From NCBI RefSeq assembly GCF_028553725.1, contig NZ_CP067124.1, positions 434,001 through 498,000 of the forward strand: a stretch of DNA of 64,000 nucleotides, written 5' to 3'. The notes beneath the pieces are model-generated. The model made no database searches and was not told the origin of the DNA. It saw only the letters and a program-made list of their open reading frames with translations. The position numbers and the translations under genes are program-made. Of this stretch, positions 25,853 to 34,679 are shown one piece after another (within the stretch, counting starts at the first letter, position 1; every line of letters starts with the position of its first letter). This DNA comes from Paracoccus alcaliphilus (lineage in GTDB: Bacteria; Pseudomonadota; Alphaproteobacteria; Rhodobacterales; Rhodobacteraceae).

Positions 25853-28800
25853 GCCGGCGCCTCTGCCCGCTCCAGCAGGCGTTTGATATTAAACTGAATT
25901 GCGTTCTGATCGAACGGCGGTTCACGCGAGTCAAGCGCACCGCGGACATACCTCGGGGCTGCGGTGAACCCCTCTTTGACCTGCACGATGGCGAGAATGA
26001 ATTTCTCGGGTTCGTGGAGCGATGTGATGATCTCCTGCCGGGTCAGCATCACCGTGTCCGCACCGTCGATCCGGCCTTTGACCTCAATGAACCGCATGTG
26101 GTTGGTGGCGGGGTCGAATGACGCGATGTCGTAGCCGATCTTTCGGGCCGACACGTCCTCGGGTTCGTTTCCAAGAGCGCGCTCGGCTGCCATGACGGCA
26201 CTCATTGCCTTCAGCTCGATCGCGCGGCGGGCCTCAGGATCTTCGGAGAAGCCACTGGGCTTGGCCGAGCTGCCCTTGCTCAGGAGCAAGCCTCTCGGGA
26301 CCACGACCATGCCGCCCCGGACGCGCGGCGGCTGGGACGTGATGAACCGCTCCTGTTCGATCAGCTCAAGACGGCGGCGCAGGCGTTCGGCGAGGTCCTC
26401 CGCCCTGCGTTCTGCGTTGCGCCAGTTGGACCGGACCTTCTTGCCCGCCTTTTCCTCTTCCTTCAGTTCGGCTGCGCGAGAATCCCAATAGTTGATCTCT
26501 TTCTTCAGCCGGGCTTTGACCTCGCTCTCGACCTTGTCGATCTCCGGGAGGCGCCGCTCGCGTACTTCGGCGACATGGCCTTGGGCAAGCTCGATGGTCG
26601 CGTATTGGACCACGCGCTTTTCCAGATCTGCCGTGAGCCAGGGGGCACTGATCTCTGTCTGAACAGACGCAATCTCTTCCGGTGTCGCGGCCCGCAGGTT
26701 CAGGTGCGGCGCGATCCCGGCATCATGGATTTCGCCTGCCTGATTGACCGTTGCGAACTGAAGCTTCTGCGAGACGAGGTTGGCATTGCCTGCGTGACCA
26801 GGACGCCCGTCCTGCACCGAGTGCTCCAGCAAGAAGAGGGCTTCGACTGCCGTACCGTCGTCCGTGTCGTCGACCAGCACAGCCCCTTGCTTCATCAGAT
26901 GATCGTTCTGCTCGCGGACGATACTGATCACCGCGTCCAGCAAGGGGTGCCCCGGATAGACGAAAGCCGCCACCGGCTGCTGGTTGATCTTCGACTTCTC
27001 GAAGCAGATCCGTTCGTACTTCTTCTGGATCGGTGCTCCTCCACCGATCTGGCGGTCCCGTTCCCGGATGATGAGCGGGACGTGGGTGATTTCCCAACGG
27101 CCTTCTTCGCGTCGCTTGATCTGCCCGCCAAGGCGCTGGAACGCCTCGACAAAGAAACTCTGGATGTGGTGCGGTTGGAGACGTTGCGCTTCGGCCTTCT
27201 CCATCGCGATCCGGAGCTCCTGGACTTGAGCCGCTGGCATCGTGTCGTTGGTGAGTTGCCGCTTCTGGAGAAGGGTCAGAAGGTGGCTCTGATCGACTGC
27301 GCCGTCGACTGCCTTGTAGAGGCGGGCCTTAACGTCCTCATCGTCGTTGTACTGGATCGCTTCCAGCAGCAGGTCTCGAAGCGGGCGATCCTCGAAAAGC
27401 TCGCCCAGGACGTCATAAACCCGTCCGCCCAGAGCCTCACGGGCGGCTTCCAGTTTTTCGAGCAGGCGGGCATAGACGTCGCCTTCGCGGGTGTCCTTCG
27501 CGACGAGGTTCCAGAGGTGGCATACCTCGGTTTGCCCGATCCGGTGGATACGGCCGAACCGCTGCTCGATCTTGTTCGGGTTCCACGGCAGGTCATAGTT
27601 CACCATCAGGTGCCCGCGCTGAAGGTTGACGCCTTCCCCCGCAGCATCGTTCGCAATGAGGACAAGCATGTCCCTGTCCTGCATGAAGCGCTCGACGACC
27701 TTGCGGCGCTCTTCCCGCGTCACTCCCCCGTAGATCACGTCCACTGCATCGGGTTTGCCGAGGCGCGCGGTCACCTTGTTGCGGAGGTATTCGAGCGTGT
27801 CCTTCGGCTCGGTGAAAATGATCAGCTTGCGACGATGCCCGTCAGGATCGAGCATCAGATCATCATCAAGGATCTTGTCGAGTTGCTGCCATTTGGTGTC
27901 GTGCCCGGAATGCAGGACACGAAGAGCCATGCCCTCCAGACCTTTCAGGGTCTCGACCTCGATTTCCAGCTGCTCGGCCGTCTCGGCACTGGTAGCGCTG
28001 GTCGAGATCAGGTCTTCCATCTCGTCGATTTCGTCCTGACCATACTCATCCATATTGGTCAGCAGGTCTTGGTTGACCTTGGGCTGTGCGAAGCCCGCTC
28101 GGTCACTCTTGGCCGCAAGTCGCACTTCGCTCAGCTCTGCCTCAAGCCGTTCACGGCGACGCTTCAGGGACTGGTAGATTGCAGCGGGGCTTGAGGCCAA
28201 GCGCCGCTGAAGGATCTGCAACGCGAAGCCGACGTTGTTCTTCTTGCGTCCATCGGTTTCGGCGAACCGCAAGACGCGGTTCATCTCGTCACGGACGTAG
28301 TCCGTCACGGCGGTATAAAGTTCAGCCTCTTCAGGGGAGAGGTCGTATTTGACTGTGTAGGCGCGGCGCTCGGGGAAGAGCGGCCGACCGTCAAACCGTA
28401 GCAGCTCTTCTTTGGTCAGGCGGCGCATCATGTCCTCGACGTCAGCGACATGGACACCGTCCCGGAAGCGACCTTCGAACCGGTCGCCGTCCAGGAGAGC
28501 CATGAATAGCTGGAAGTCGCGTTCTTTGCCGTTGTGCGGTGTGGCCGACATCAGCAAGAAGTGACGGCAGACATGTCCCAGCTTCTGCCCAAGCTGGTAG
28601 CGCTTGGTGTACTTCGCCTCACTGCCGAAGAACGTCGCGGACATTCGATGGGCTTCGTCGGCGATGATCAGGTCCCATTCGGTCGACTTAAGGAGCTTTT
28701 CTTGAAGCTCTTCATTGCGTGCCAGGACATCCAGTCGAGCGATCATCCTGTTGCAGTCGTTGAATGGATTACCCGATCGGGAGCTCTCGATCATGTCTCG

Positions 28801-29349
28801 GCTCAGGATGTCGAATTCCAGGCCGAACTTCTCTCCCAGTTCATCTTGCCACTGTTCGACAAGACTGCCCGGAGCGACCACCAAGCACCGCTCCAGATCA
28901 CTGCGAGCGATAAGCTCCTTGATCAAGAGGCCAGACATGATGGTCTTCCCGGCACCGGGATCGTCGGCCAGTAGGAAGCGCAACGGTTGCCGAGGCAGCA
29001 TCTCCCCGTAGACCGCAGAAATCTGGTGGGGAAGAGGATCGACCTGGCTGGTATGGATCGCGAGATAGGGGTCGAAGAAATGGGCTAGTTTGATGCGGTT
29101 TGCCTCGGTCACCAGACGCAAGAGAGCGCCATCGGCATCGAATGACCAATTCCGACCTGCGGATTGGACATCAAGGCGATGTTCATCGTCGCGATAGATT
29201 GTCGTTTCAGCGACCGATCCGCTTGACTGCCGATATACGACGTTGACAGCTTGGTTGCCGATCCATTCGACAGAGACCACTTCCACGGCGCCGCCGGGCA
29301 TGATGCCAGAGACACGCCCGCCAGGTTTTATGTCTTCAAGTTTTATCAT
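25849..29349 (-). CDS. SNF2-type helicase with C-terminal DUF3883 nuclease-like domain
   Basis: 1166 residues. Helicase core: motif I FLLADDPGAGKTIMSGLL near 135, motif II DEAHRMSATF near 232, motif III LMSATPHNGKERDF, and the C-lobe with LIANDAAGEGVNLQ and QRFGRIHRIGQTE, all typical of SNF2/RapA-like translocases. A charged coiled-coil stretch follows (about 960-1030). The C-terminal 120 residues contain GYDIASFD and RFIEVKGRID, a D...ExK pattern of DUF3883, related to PD-(D/E)xK nucleases. It resembles DISARM DrmD in layout, but the other DISARM core genes (DrmA, DrmB, DrmC) are absent here. Start has no strong ribosome site. Confidence 0.88.
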   Translation of the reverse strand: MIKLEDIKPGGRVSGIMPGGAVEVVSVEWIGNQAVNVVYRQSSGSVAETTIYRDDEHRLDVQSAGRNWSFDADGALLRLVTEANRIKLAHFFDPYLAIHTSQVDPLPHQISAVYGEMLPRQPLRFLLADDPGAGKTIMSGLLIKELIARSDLERCLVVAPGSLVEQWQDELGEKFGLEFDILSRDMIESSRSGNPFNDCNRMIARLDVLARNEELQEKLLKSTEWDLIIADEAHRMSATFFGSEAKYTKRYQLGQKLGHVCRHFLLMSATPHNGKERDFQLFMALLDGDRFEGRFRDGVHVADVEDMMRRLTKEELLRFDGRPLFPERRAYTVKYDLSPEEAELYTAVTDYVRDEMNRVLRFAETDGRKKNNVGFALQILQRRLASSPAAIYQSLKRRRERLEAELSEVRLAAKSDRAGFAQPKVNQDLLTNMDEYGQDEIDEMEDLISTSATSAETAEQLEIEVETLKGLEGMALRVLHSGHDTKWQQLDKILDDDLMLDPDGHRRKLIIFTEPKDTLEYLRNKVTARLGKPDAVDVIYGGVTREERRKVVERFMQDRDMLVLIANDAAGEGVNLQRGHLMVNYDLPWNPNKIEQRFGRIHRIGQTEVCHLWNLVAKDTREGDVYARLLEKLEAAREALGGRVYDVLGELFEDRPLRDLLLEAIQYNDDEDVKARLYKAVDGAVDQSHLLTLLQKRQLTNDTMPAAQVQELRIAMEKAEAQRLQPHHIQSFFVEAFQRLGGQIKRREEGRWEITHVPLIIRERDRQIGGGAPIQKKYERICFEKSKINQQPVAAFVYPGHPLLDAVISIVREQNDHLMKQGAVLVDDTDDGTAVEALFLLEHSVQDGRPGHAGNANLVSQKLQFATVNQAGEIHDAGIAPHLNLRAATPEEIASVQTEISAPWLTADLEKRVVQYATIELAQGHVAEVRERRLPEIDKVESEVKARLKKEINYWDSRAAELKEEEKAGKKVRSNWRNAERRAEDLAERLRRRLELIEQERFITSQPPRVRGGMVVVPRGLLLSKGSSAKPSGFSEDPEARRAIELKAMSAVMAAERALGNEPEDVSARKIGYDIASFDPATNHMRFIEVKGRIDGADTVMLTRQEIITSLHEPEKFILAIVQVKEGFTAAPRYVRGALDSREPPFDQNAIQFNIKRLLERAEAPA

Positions 29350-29403
29350 GGCAGGTCGTGTCCGGTTTCAAAAGCGTTTGATGCAGAGTGTCATGGCCTA
29401 GCG

Positions 29404-30276
29404 TCATGTGGTGCCCCTCATCTGTTCGAGGAGTTCGGAGGGGCCGGTGAGAATGATGTGTTGCTGATGAGCCGGTCGAGCGTTGGCAGGCGTATCAAGA
29501 CCCAGCCGCTTCAAGGTGTAGAACAGCATACTTTTGCGAACTTCGAGTTGAGCGCGGCCGCCGGTCATTTCGTAGTCAAGTTCAACAGCTCGCCGTTGTG
29601 CATTGGACAGATCGGGATGAGGGCCGACTTCCAACATGATGCTCATGCACCAGTCGAGATCGCTGGAAGGATCGACGCCGTCGTCATCGAGCGGTTGGAC
29701 TTCGAGTATCCGACTGATCACGAAGTCCCGGAAGCCGTCCGCAGAAAAGCAAAAGGCGCGGCAGTGCCATCGGAAGCCGTCAAAGCAAAGAGCGTGGGGT
29801 GAGATGGATCGCTCTTTCGGTTCGTCGGCTGACATCGACTGGTAAGTGATCTTTAGCCGCTTCTTCGCGTCGATTGCTCTCAAAATGGGGCGCAATGTCT
29901 CAGGCTTCACGCCGCGCGATGGGATGGGCGGGGAAAATACATCTGGGATCAGGGCATATCGTTCAGCATTCTGGATGCAGGCGCCGCGTGAAATCCCCAT
30001 TAGATCATTGAGGTAGAGTGAGGCGTCTGGTGTTTCGTATTGAGGGATGAACATCGTTCCCATGGCATAGGTTTTGGCATGGGGATCGTAGACGATGTTA
30101 TCGGGATGGTCCCGTTTGTATGCGTTAATTTCTTTGGATGCCTGTGCCCTTGAGAGGTCAAAAGCTCCCATCAAGTCTGGCAGCCCGAGCTGACCTACCC
30201 AATAGAGGCGGTGCTCGATGAAAGCGCGACGGCGCTGTGACGTCCACTGTGTTCGGTTATGCTGCGACTGTTCCAT
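29404..30276 (-). CDS. BrxR/CapW-type WYL-domain repressor
   Basis: 290 residues from the ATG at 30276; the longer open frame upstream is not family-like. The N-terminal winged helix starts RRRAFIEHRLYWVGQLGLPD and is followed by DLSRAQASKEINAYKRDHPD and IVYDPHAKTYAMG, exactly the layout of BrxR/CapW regulators. The WYL domain follows (ITYQSMSADEPKERSISPHA, FRWHCRAFCF) and a WCX-like C-terminus. Such proteins repress defence operons until an infection-linked ligand is sensed. It is first in the operon, 54 bp before the helicase gene. Confidence 0.9.
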   Translation of the reverse strand: MEQSQHNRTQWTSQRRRAFIEHRLYWVGQLGLPDLMGAFDLSRAQASKEINAYKRDHPDNIVYDPHAKTYAMGTMFIPQYETPDASLYLNDLMGISRGACIQNAERYALIPDVFSPPIPSRGVKPETLRPILRAIDAKKRLKITYQSMSADEPKERSISPHALCFDGFRWHCRAFCFSADGFRDFVISRILEVQPLDDDGVDPSSDLDWCMSIMLEVGPHPDLSNAQRRAVELDYEMTGGRAQLEVRKSMLFYTLKRLGLDTPANARPAHQQHIILTGPSELLEQMRGTT

Positions 30277-30332
30277 TACCACGCCACGATAGATGTCATC
30301 TTGAGATGGGTCTACATTTAAGATCCATTTTT

Positions 30333-30350
30333 CTGTGTTATGCTGCACAG
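30333..30350. promoter_or_regulatory. candidate operator of the WYL repressor
   Basis: CTGTG, 8 nt, CACAG: a perfect 5-bp dyad centred about 65 bp upstream of the repressor start, in an AT-richer stretch. BrxR/CapW proteins bind inverted repeats at such positions. It also overlaps the last codons of the broken peptidase frame. Symmetry and position only. Confidence 0.4.
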
Positions 30351-30751
30351 TGTTTCGTCCCCTTGTGAGCATCAGCGCCTCGGGCTGCTTGAAAGTGTGC
30401 CCATCCTGAAAGGCCACGAGATCGTGCCCATTCAGGACCATCTTCCGGAGACAAGGTGACGATGACGAATTCGCCTTCCCGACTTCTGTCCGCCGGATCA
30501 GTCGAGTTTGCCGCATAGACGTCGGTAACCGTCCGATCCTCTACGGTGAAATCGGCGGTCGGCAACGCATCATCCGGGATCGTGCCGGAATAGCGAATTG
30601 CCACCGCAACGAAGCGTAACCCGTCCCCGAAAACTTCGGTGATGGCGGTCGCCTCCTGCGCGCTGATATCGCGCGCCAGAACCGGTGCACCCATCGTGAC
30701 AAGAAGCCCGGTCGAGGTCAGGCCGAGAACAAATATACGACGCGACGGCAT
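30338..30751 (-). pseudogene. 5' fragment of a secreted alpha/beta-hydrolase-type peptidase gene (COG4099-like)
   Basis: The ATG at 30751 has AAAGGAC upstream. It encodes a signal peptide (RRIFVLGLTSTGLLVTMGAP) and then a short Ig-like module, VAVAIRYSGTIPDDAL to GEFVIVTLSPEDG, typical of the N-terminus of predicted peptidases of the COG4099 type. The hydrolase domain that should follow is missing; after about residue 97 the frame runs into the promoter region of the defence operon. This marks the right edge of that insertion, near 30440-30460. Confidence 0.6.
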
Positions 30752-30799
30752 GGCTGTCCTTTCGATTCGGTCCGGTTGGAGGACTATGCCCCTAATTAT

Positions 30800-30816
30800 G
30801 GTACTATATTGGTATC
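30800..30816. promoter_or_regulatory. TetR-type operator-like site before the broken peptidase gene
   Basis: GGTACT, ATATT, GGTATC. It matches the perfect site at 31678-31694 in the left half and spacing, with one diverged half. It lies about 50 bp upstream of the peptidase start at 30751, so the same regulator probably once controlled that gene. Confidence 0.45.
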
Positions 30817-30974
30817 GTAAATAGTAAATATGTCGGGAATGCCCGCGACCCCGCCCGCCAACAATGTCTCACCGCGGCGGTATCGCCCGAAAGCGCATCT
30901 GGATGACGTGCGAAATCGAGTGCCGACTACCGCGACGTTCTCGGAATCCTTCGAGAGATTGAGCAATTCGACGG

Positions 30975-31622
30975 TCAGCGCTGGTCTTCCGTACGGATGC
31001 CTCGCAGGAAAATCGCCAGGCGCTTCTTGATGTGGTCGATTCTCATCACGCGCTCGCTACGATTGGCTAGCCTCCGGCGCGGCAGCAACGCACCAAAAAC
31101 GATGTCCATCAACATGCCCGCGTGAACGAGAGGATCGTCCACGACCATCCGGCCCTGTCGTGCCTGCACCAGCAGCCATTCGATCAACTCTTCACGCGCG
31201 CGCAGGATATTGTTTTCGTAAAGATAATCGGAGAGATCGGGGAACTGCGTCGATTCCCTGGCAATAAGGTTGAGAATAGCTTCCCGTTCCCGTTCGGCCT
31301 GCTCATCGATGTCCAGACGGAATATCCTGACCAGCGTGTCGAGCATCGGCAGCTCCTCCTCCGCGGGCCTCGGCAAATCAAGAATCAGATGCCGGTTTCC
31401 CTGGATGACGGCCGCGAACAACTCTGTCTTGTCGTCGAAAAACTCGTAGATCGATCGCTTCGAAACCCTGGCTCTGGCGGCGATGATCGCGGTGGTCGTT
31501 CTGGCGAAACCCTGTTCGACGAAAGCCTCGTGCGCTGCTTTCACGATAGTGCGACGGCGCTCATCATCGCTGACGCGTCTGGGTCGCCCACGCCGGGGCG
31601 GCTCGTCCGGGTTGTAGTTCAT
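30975..31622 (-). CDS. TetR-family transcriptional regulator
   Basis: 215 residues. N-terminal helix-turn-helix: IVKAAHEAFVEQGFARTTTA followed by IIAARARVSKRSIYEFFDDK, the standard TetR pattern. The C-terminal ligand domain (residues 70-205) resembles the TetR_C_33-like group but the ligand is not known. It is divergent from the O-methyltransferase at 31812; the shared intergenic region has a perfect palindrome that is the likely operator. Confidence 0.9.
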   Translation of the reverse strand: MNYNPDEPPRRGRPRRVSDDERRRTIVKAAHEAFVEQGFARTTTAIIAARARVSKRSIYEFFDDKTELFAAVIQGNRHLILDLPRPAEEELPMLDTLVRIFRLDIDEQAEREREAILNLIARESTQFPDLSDYLYENNILRAREELIEWLLVQARQGRMVVDDPLVHAGMLMDIVFGALLPRRRLANRSERVMRIDHIKKRLAIFLRGIRTEDQR

Positions 31623-31677
31623 TTCCCTCTCCTGAATGGCAGATGGCAGATTGACAAGGGCATCTCGCGGGAATCTC

Positions 31678-31694
31678 GGTACTTATTTAGTACC
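31678..31694. promoter_or_regulatory. TetR operator candidate in the divergent promoter region
   Basis: GGTACT, TATTT, AGTACC: a perfect 6-bp dyad, 17 bp long, 56 bp upstream of the tetR start and about 120 bp upstream of the methyltransferase start. Length and symmetry fit TetR-family operators. Confidence 0.6.
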
Positions 31695-31811
31695 ATATAT
31701 CGGAAGTTGACGGTTCTCAAGTCTGCCGCTTTGCAAATGCAGCGCCCGGTATAACTGCGCGACTTGCCCCTTCCCGCGAAAAAGGCAGCCGATCAACACA
31801 AGGAACACGAC

Positions 31812-32507
31812 ATGCATCAAGATTCCACCCCCTCCACACGCGGTTCAAGCCCGATCCGCGACAATCGCATCCGCTCTGTCATCGAGCGCATGAACGCCTC
31901 GCGAAACAGCCCACCACGCGCCGGATCAAGGCCAGGTTCGGGCTCCACACGCAATCCTGAGGATTTTGCGGATATCGGATTTTCGATCCATCCCGACCAA
32001 GGCGACCTCATTTACCTGCTGTGCAGGGGTATGGGCGCCCATCGGGTGGTGGATTTCGCCACTTCCGTCGGCATGTCCACGCTCTATTTTGCAGCCGCGA
32101 TGCGCGACAATGGCGGTGGGCATGTGATCGGCGCCGAGCTGGTGCCGGCCAAGGTCGATACCGCGCGGCGAAACCTTGAGGAAGCCGGGCTTGCCGAATA
32201 TGCGGATATTCGCGTGGGCGACGCGCGCGAGACCCTGCGCGACCTCGGCGGGCCAGTCGATTTTGAATTGATCGACGGCTGGCCGCTGCCCGATGGCCCG
32301 TCACTCGCCCGTCAAGTTATCGAGATCGTCGCGCCGCAACTGCGCGTCGGTGGCTATGTCATGAATGACAATGCCGAACCTGATTTCCTCGACTATATCC
32401 GCGATCCCGCGAATGGCTTCATCTCGGTCACCCTACCGATCAAGCGCGGGACGGAACTGGCCCTCAAGATTGCCGAACCGGCGCTGGTCGAGCCCCGGAA
32501 GACGTAA
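31812..32507 (+). CDS. O-methyltransferase (class I SAM-dependent)
   Basis: 231 residues from the ATG at 31812, which has AAGGAAC upstream. The order of motifs fits the COG4122 O-methyltransferase family: DFADIGFSIHPDQGDLIYLL, then SAM motif I VVDFATSVGMSTLYFA, motif II HVIGAELVPAKVDTARRNL and DIRVGDARETL. The first 40 residues are Arg/Ser/Pro-rich and not conserved. Probably a small-molecule methylase under the divergent TetR regulator. The 168 bp that follow (32508-32675) contain no convincing gene. Confidence 0.8.
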   Translation: MHQDSTPSTRGSSPIRDNRIRSVIERMNASRNSPPRAGSRPGSGSTRNPEDFADIGFSIHPDQGDLIYLLCRGMGAHRVVDFATSVGMSTLYFAAAMRDNGGGHVIGAELVPAKVDTARRNLEEAGLAEYADIRVGDARETLRDLGGPVDFELIDGWPLPDGPSLARQVIEIVAPQLRVGGYVMNDNAEPDFLDYIRDPANGFISVTLPIKRGTELALKIAEPALVEPRKT

Positions 32508-32675
32508 GATGCCATCCCTGCGGGCGATGTCCGACCGACGCGGCGATGCCGTGCGTATCTGGGTTCACGCGCGTTTGCCCGCGCCAATCCGGATGCGACC
32601 GGGGATATTGGCTTTGAACACTTCATCCGCGTCGGGAATCCGAGGCATCTGAACGCGGCGTCCGTGGGCGGCCGC

Positions 32676-33635
32676 TCAGATGGTCTGTGGTTGGTAATCG
32701 CTGGCCGCGACGGGCATGACCGATTTCAACAGGGCGATGGATTTTTCCAGACCTTCGAGGCTGTTGAGCAGAACGTCCTCATGTTCGACCGACAACCAGC
32801 CGTCATAGCCGCTCATCCGCAGCCGATAACAGAACTGACGCCACCATTCTTCGCCATGTCCGAAGCCAAGCGTGATGAAGGACCAGCTTCGCGCCGGAAT
32901 ATCCATCAGCGAGCCGCTTTCCAACAGCGAGGTCGTCGCCTGCACGGGCGCGTTCAGGAAGGTGTCCTTTGCATGGACGTGATGGATCGCATCGCCCAGG
33001 ACCTCGGCGGCAATCAGCGGATCGGCCCCCATCCAGAACAGATGCGACGGGTCCAGATTGGCGCCGATGACCGGCCCCACCGCCTCGCGCAGCTTCAGAA
33101 GCGTGGGAACATTATAGACGCATTGGCTGCCATGCAGTTCCAGCGCAATCTGCTCGACGCCGCAATCCCGGGCCAACGTGGCGATCTCGGACCAGAAAGG
33201 CAGCAGCTTGTCCTGCCACTGATAGCGCAGGATATCCTGCGTTTCAGGCGGCCATGAGGAGACGACCCAGTTCGGCATCAGATCACCTTCGCGCCCGGCA
33301 GGCAGGCCCGACATGGCGCAGATCTTCGTAATGCCCATCTCACCCGCGATCCGGATCGTATCTTTCAGGCATTCGGCCTGTTGCGGCTGCGTGGGGTGCA
33401 GCGGATTGCCATTGGCGTTCAGCGCGATGATTTCCAGCCCGCGATCTGCGAAAGCCTTGGCAAAGGTCCGGCGCGCCTCGGCGCTGGTTTTCATCGCGGC
33501 CAGATCGAAATGCGGCGCAGTGGACCAGCCGCCGGTATTGACTTCGACACCAGCCAGACCCATGCGCGCGGCATGGTCCAGTACCTCGGAAAAAGACAGG
33601 CCACCAAGGCTGTCGGATACAAAGCCAAGCTTCAT
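32676..33635 (-). CDS. sugar phosphate isomerase/epimerase family protein (xylose isomerase-like TIM barrel)
   Basis: 319 residues. Start MKLGFVSDSLGGLSFSEVLD; metal-site elements ALELHGSQCVYN, GANLDPSHLFWMG, HHVHAKDTFLN and WLSVEHEDVLL are those of AP-endonuclease-2-like sugar isomerases and epimerases. Its start overlaps the stop of the dehydrogenase gene (ATGA). With a Gfo/Idh/MocA dehydrogenase and a sugar ABC transporter it would act in catabolism of a sugar or cyclitol such as inositol; the substrate is not fixed by sequence. Confidence 0.9.
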   Translation of the reverse strand: MKLGFVSDSLGGLSFSEVLDHAARMGLAGVEVNTGGWSTAPHFDLAAMKTSAEARRTFAKAFADRGLEIIALNANGNPLHPTQPQQAECLKDTIRIAGEMGITKICAMSGLPAGREGDLMPNWVVSSWPPETQDILRYQWQDKLLPFWSEIATLARDCGVEQIALELHGSQCVYNVPTLLKLREAVGPVIGANLDPSHLFWMGADPLIAAEVLGDAIHHVHAKDTFLNAPVQATTSLLESGSLMDIPARSWSFITLGFGHGEEWWRQFCYRLRMSGYDGWLSVEHEDVLLNSLEGLEKSIALLKSVMPVAASDYQPQTI

Positions 33636-34651
33636 GTAAAGTGTTCCTTGCGATAGAACGACGGCCTTTCAGCCATTTCGACAGTGGTCCGGCAACCTCG
33701 GGACAGCGCGCGCATGCCTGTCTCGGCGACAATGGCGGCGGCATAACCGTCCCAGCAATCCGCAGCCGAGGCGGGAAATTCGCCGGTCTGGACAAAGGTC
33801 AGAAAGGCCCGGTTCTGGCGGCGATACGCCTCGCCATAACGTGGGCGCCAGTCGGGGGCGTGGGCGATGATCTGCGCCAACGGCAGATCCAGACGGCTGT
33901 GGCTTGGCGTATTCAGGGCAATACTGCCCTTTTCTCCGACCAGCTCGCCGCGCACGTCATAGCCGTAAGCCGCATTGTTGTTGATCTCGATATTGACCAG
34001 TTGGCCATCATCGGTCTCCAACACCATGAAGACGGGCGCCACCAGCGCGTCGGACCGCTTGGGCTGGAATGCCGAGATCGCGGTGAAGTCGATCCCGAGG
34101 ACAAATCGCGCCACGTCGAATTCATGCGGGGCCGAATTGGTGATGGCCATCGCGGCGGTGAAATCCGCTGCGGGGTTTTCCATATTGCGGTGGAAATTAT
34201 GCATCATCAGCGCCCGCCCCAGCACCCCCGTCGCCAGCGCCGCCTTCATTTCGACATAGGATTGATCGAAACGCCGCATGAAGCCCAGCTGGACGAGGCG
34301 ACGACCTGCGGCGATTTCGGCAGCGATCACCTCAAGACATTCCCGCGAGGATTGCGACAGCGGCTTTTCGCACAGCACCGGCTTTCGGGCACCGATACAG
34401 GCCAGCGACAGCGTGGCATGGGTGCTGTCGGGGCTGGCGATGATCACCGCATCGACATCGGCGCGATCGACCACCGCCCGGGCATCGGTGGCGGTGTGCA
34501 AGGCACCGCAGGCATCCGCAACCCGACCGGCGCGTTCAACGGAGGGGTCGCAGATGACCTGCAAGGTCGCGCCGGGCAGATCCTCGGCCACGATCCGGGC
34601 ATGGTCGGCGCCCATGATGCCGGCGCCGATCACGGCAATTCTGACTGTCAT
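33632..34651 (-). CDS. Gfo/Idh/MocA-family NAD(P)-dependent oxidoreductase
   Basis: 339 residues. Rossmann start RIAVIGAGIMGADHARIVAE, then ADVDAVIIASPDSTH and KPVLCEKPLSQS (the conserved Glu-Lys-Pro element), and a C-terminal domain with NSAPHEFDVARFVLG holding the catalytic histidine. Members such as inositol 2-dehydrogenase oxidise a cyclitol or sugar hydroxyl. It overlaps the epimerase start by 4 bp and follows the permease by 28 bp. Confidence 0.92.
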   Translation of the reverse strand: MTVRIAVIGAGIMGADHARIVAEDLPGATLQVICDPSVERAGRVADACGALHTATDARAVVDRADVDAVIIASPDSTHATLSLACIGARKPVLCEKPLSQSSRECLEVIAAEIAAGRRLVQLGFMRRFDQSYVEMKAALATGVLGRALMMHNFHRNMENPAADFTAAMAITNSAPHEFDVARFVLGIDFTAISAFQPKRSDALVAPVFMVLETDDGQLVNIEINNNAAYGYDVRGELVGEKGSIALNTPSHSRLDLPLAQIIAHAPDWRPRYGEAYRRQNRAFLTFVQTGEFPASAADCWDGYAAAIVAETGMRALSRGCRTTVEMAERPSFYRKEHFT

Positions 34652-34679
34652 GCCTGTTCTTTCCCCTCAAGATGCGCCC

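Noticed and set aside
25849..30276. Classification of the defence operon as DISARM or BREX
   Set aside because: The helicase resembles DrmD and the repressor BrxR, but none of DrmA, DrmB, DrmC, PglZ, BrxC or BrxL is recognisable in the window.
32508..32675. Small gene between the O-methyltransferase and the epimerase
   Set aside because: A 47-codon frame starts just after the methyltransferase but has no ribosome site or family; left uncalled.
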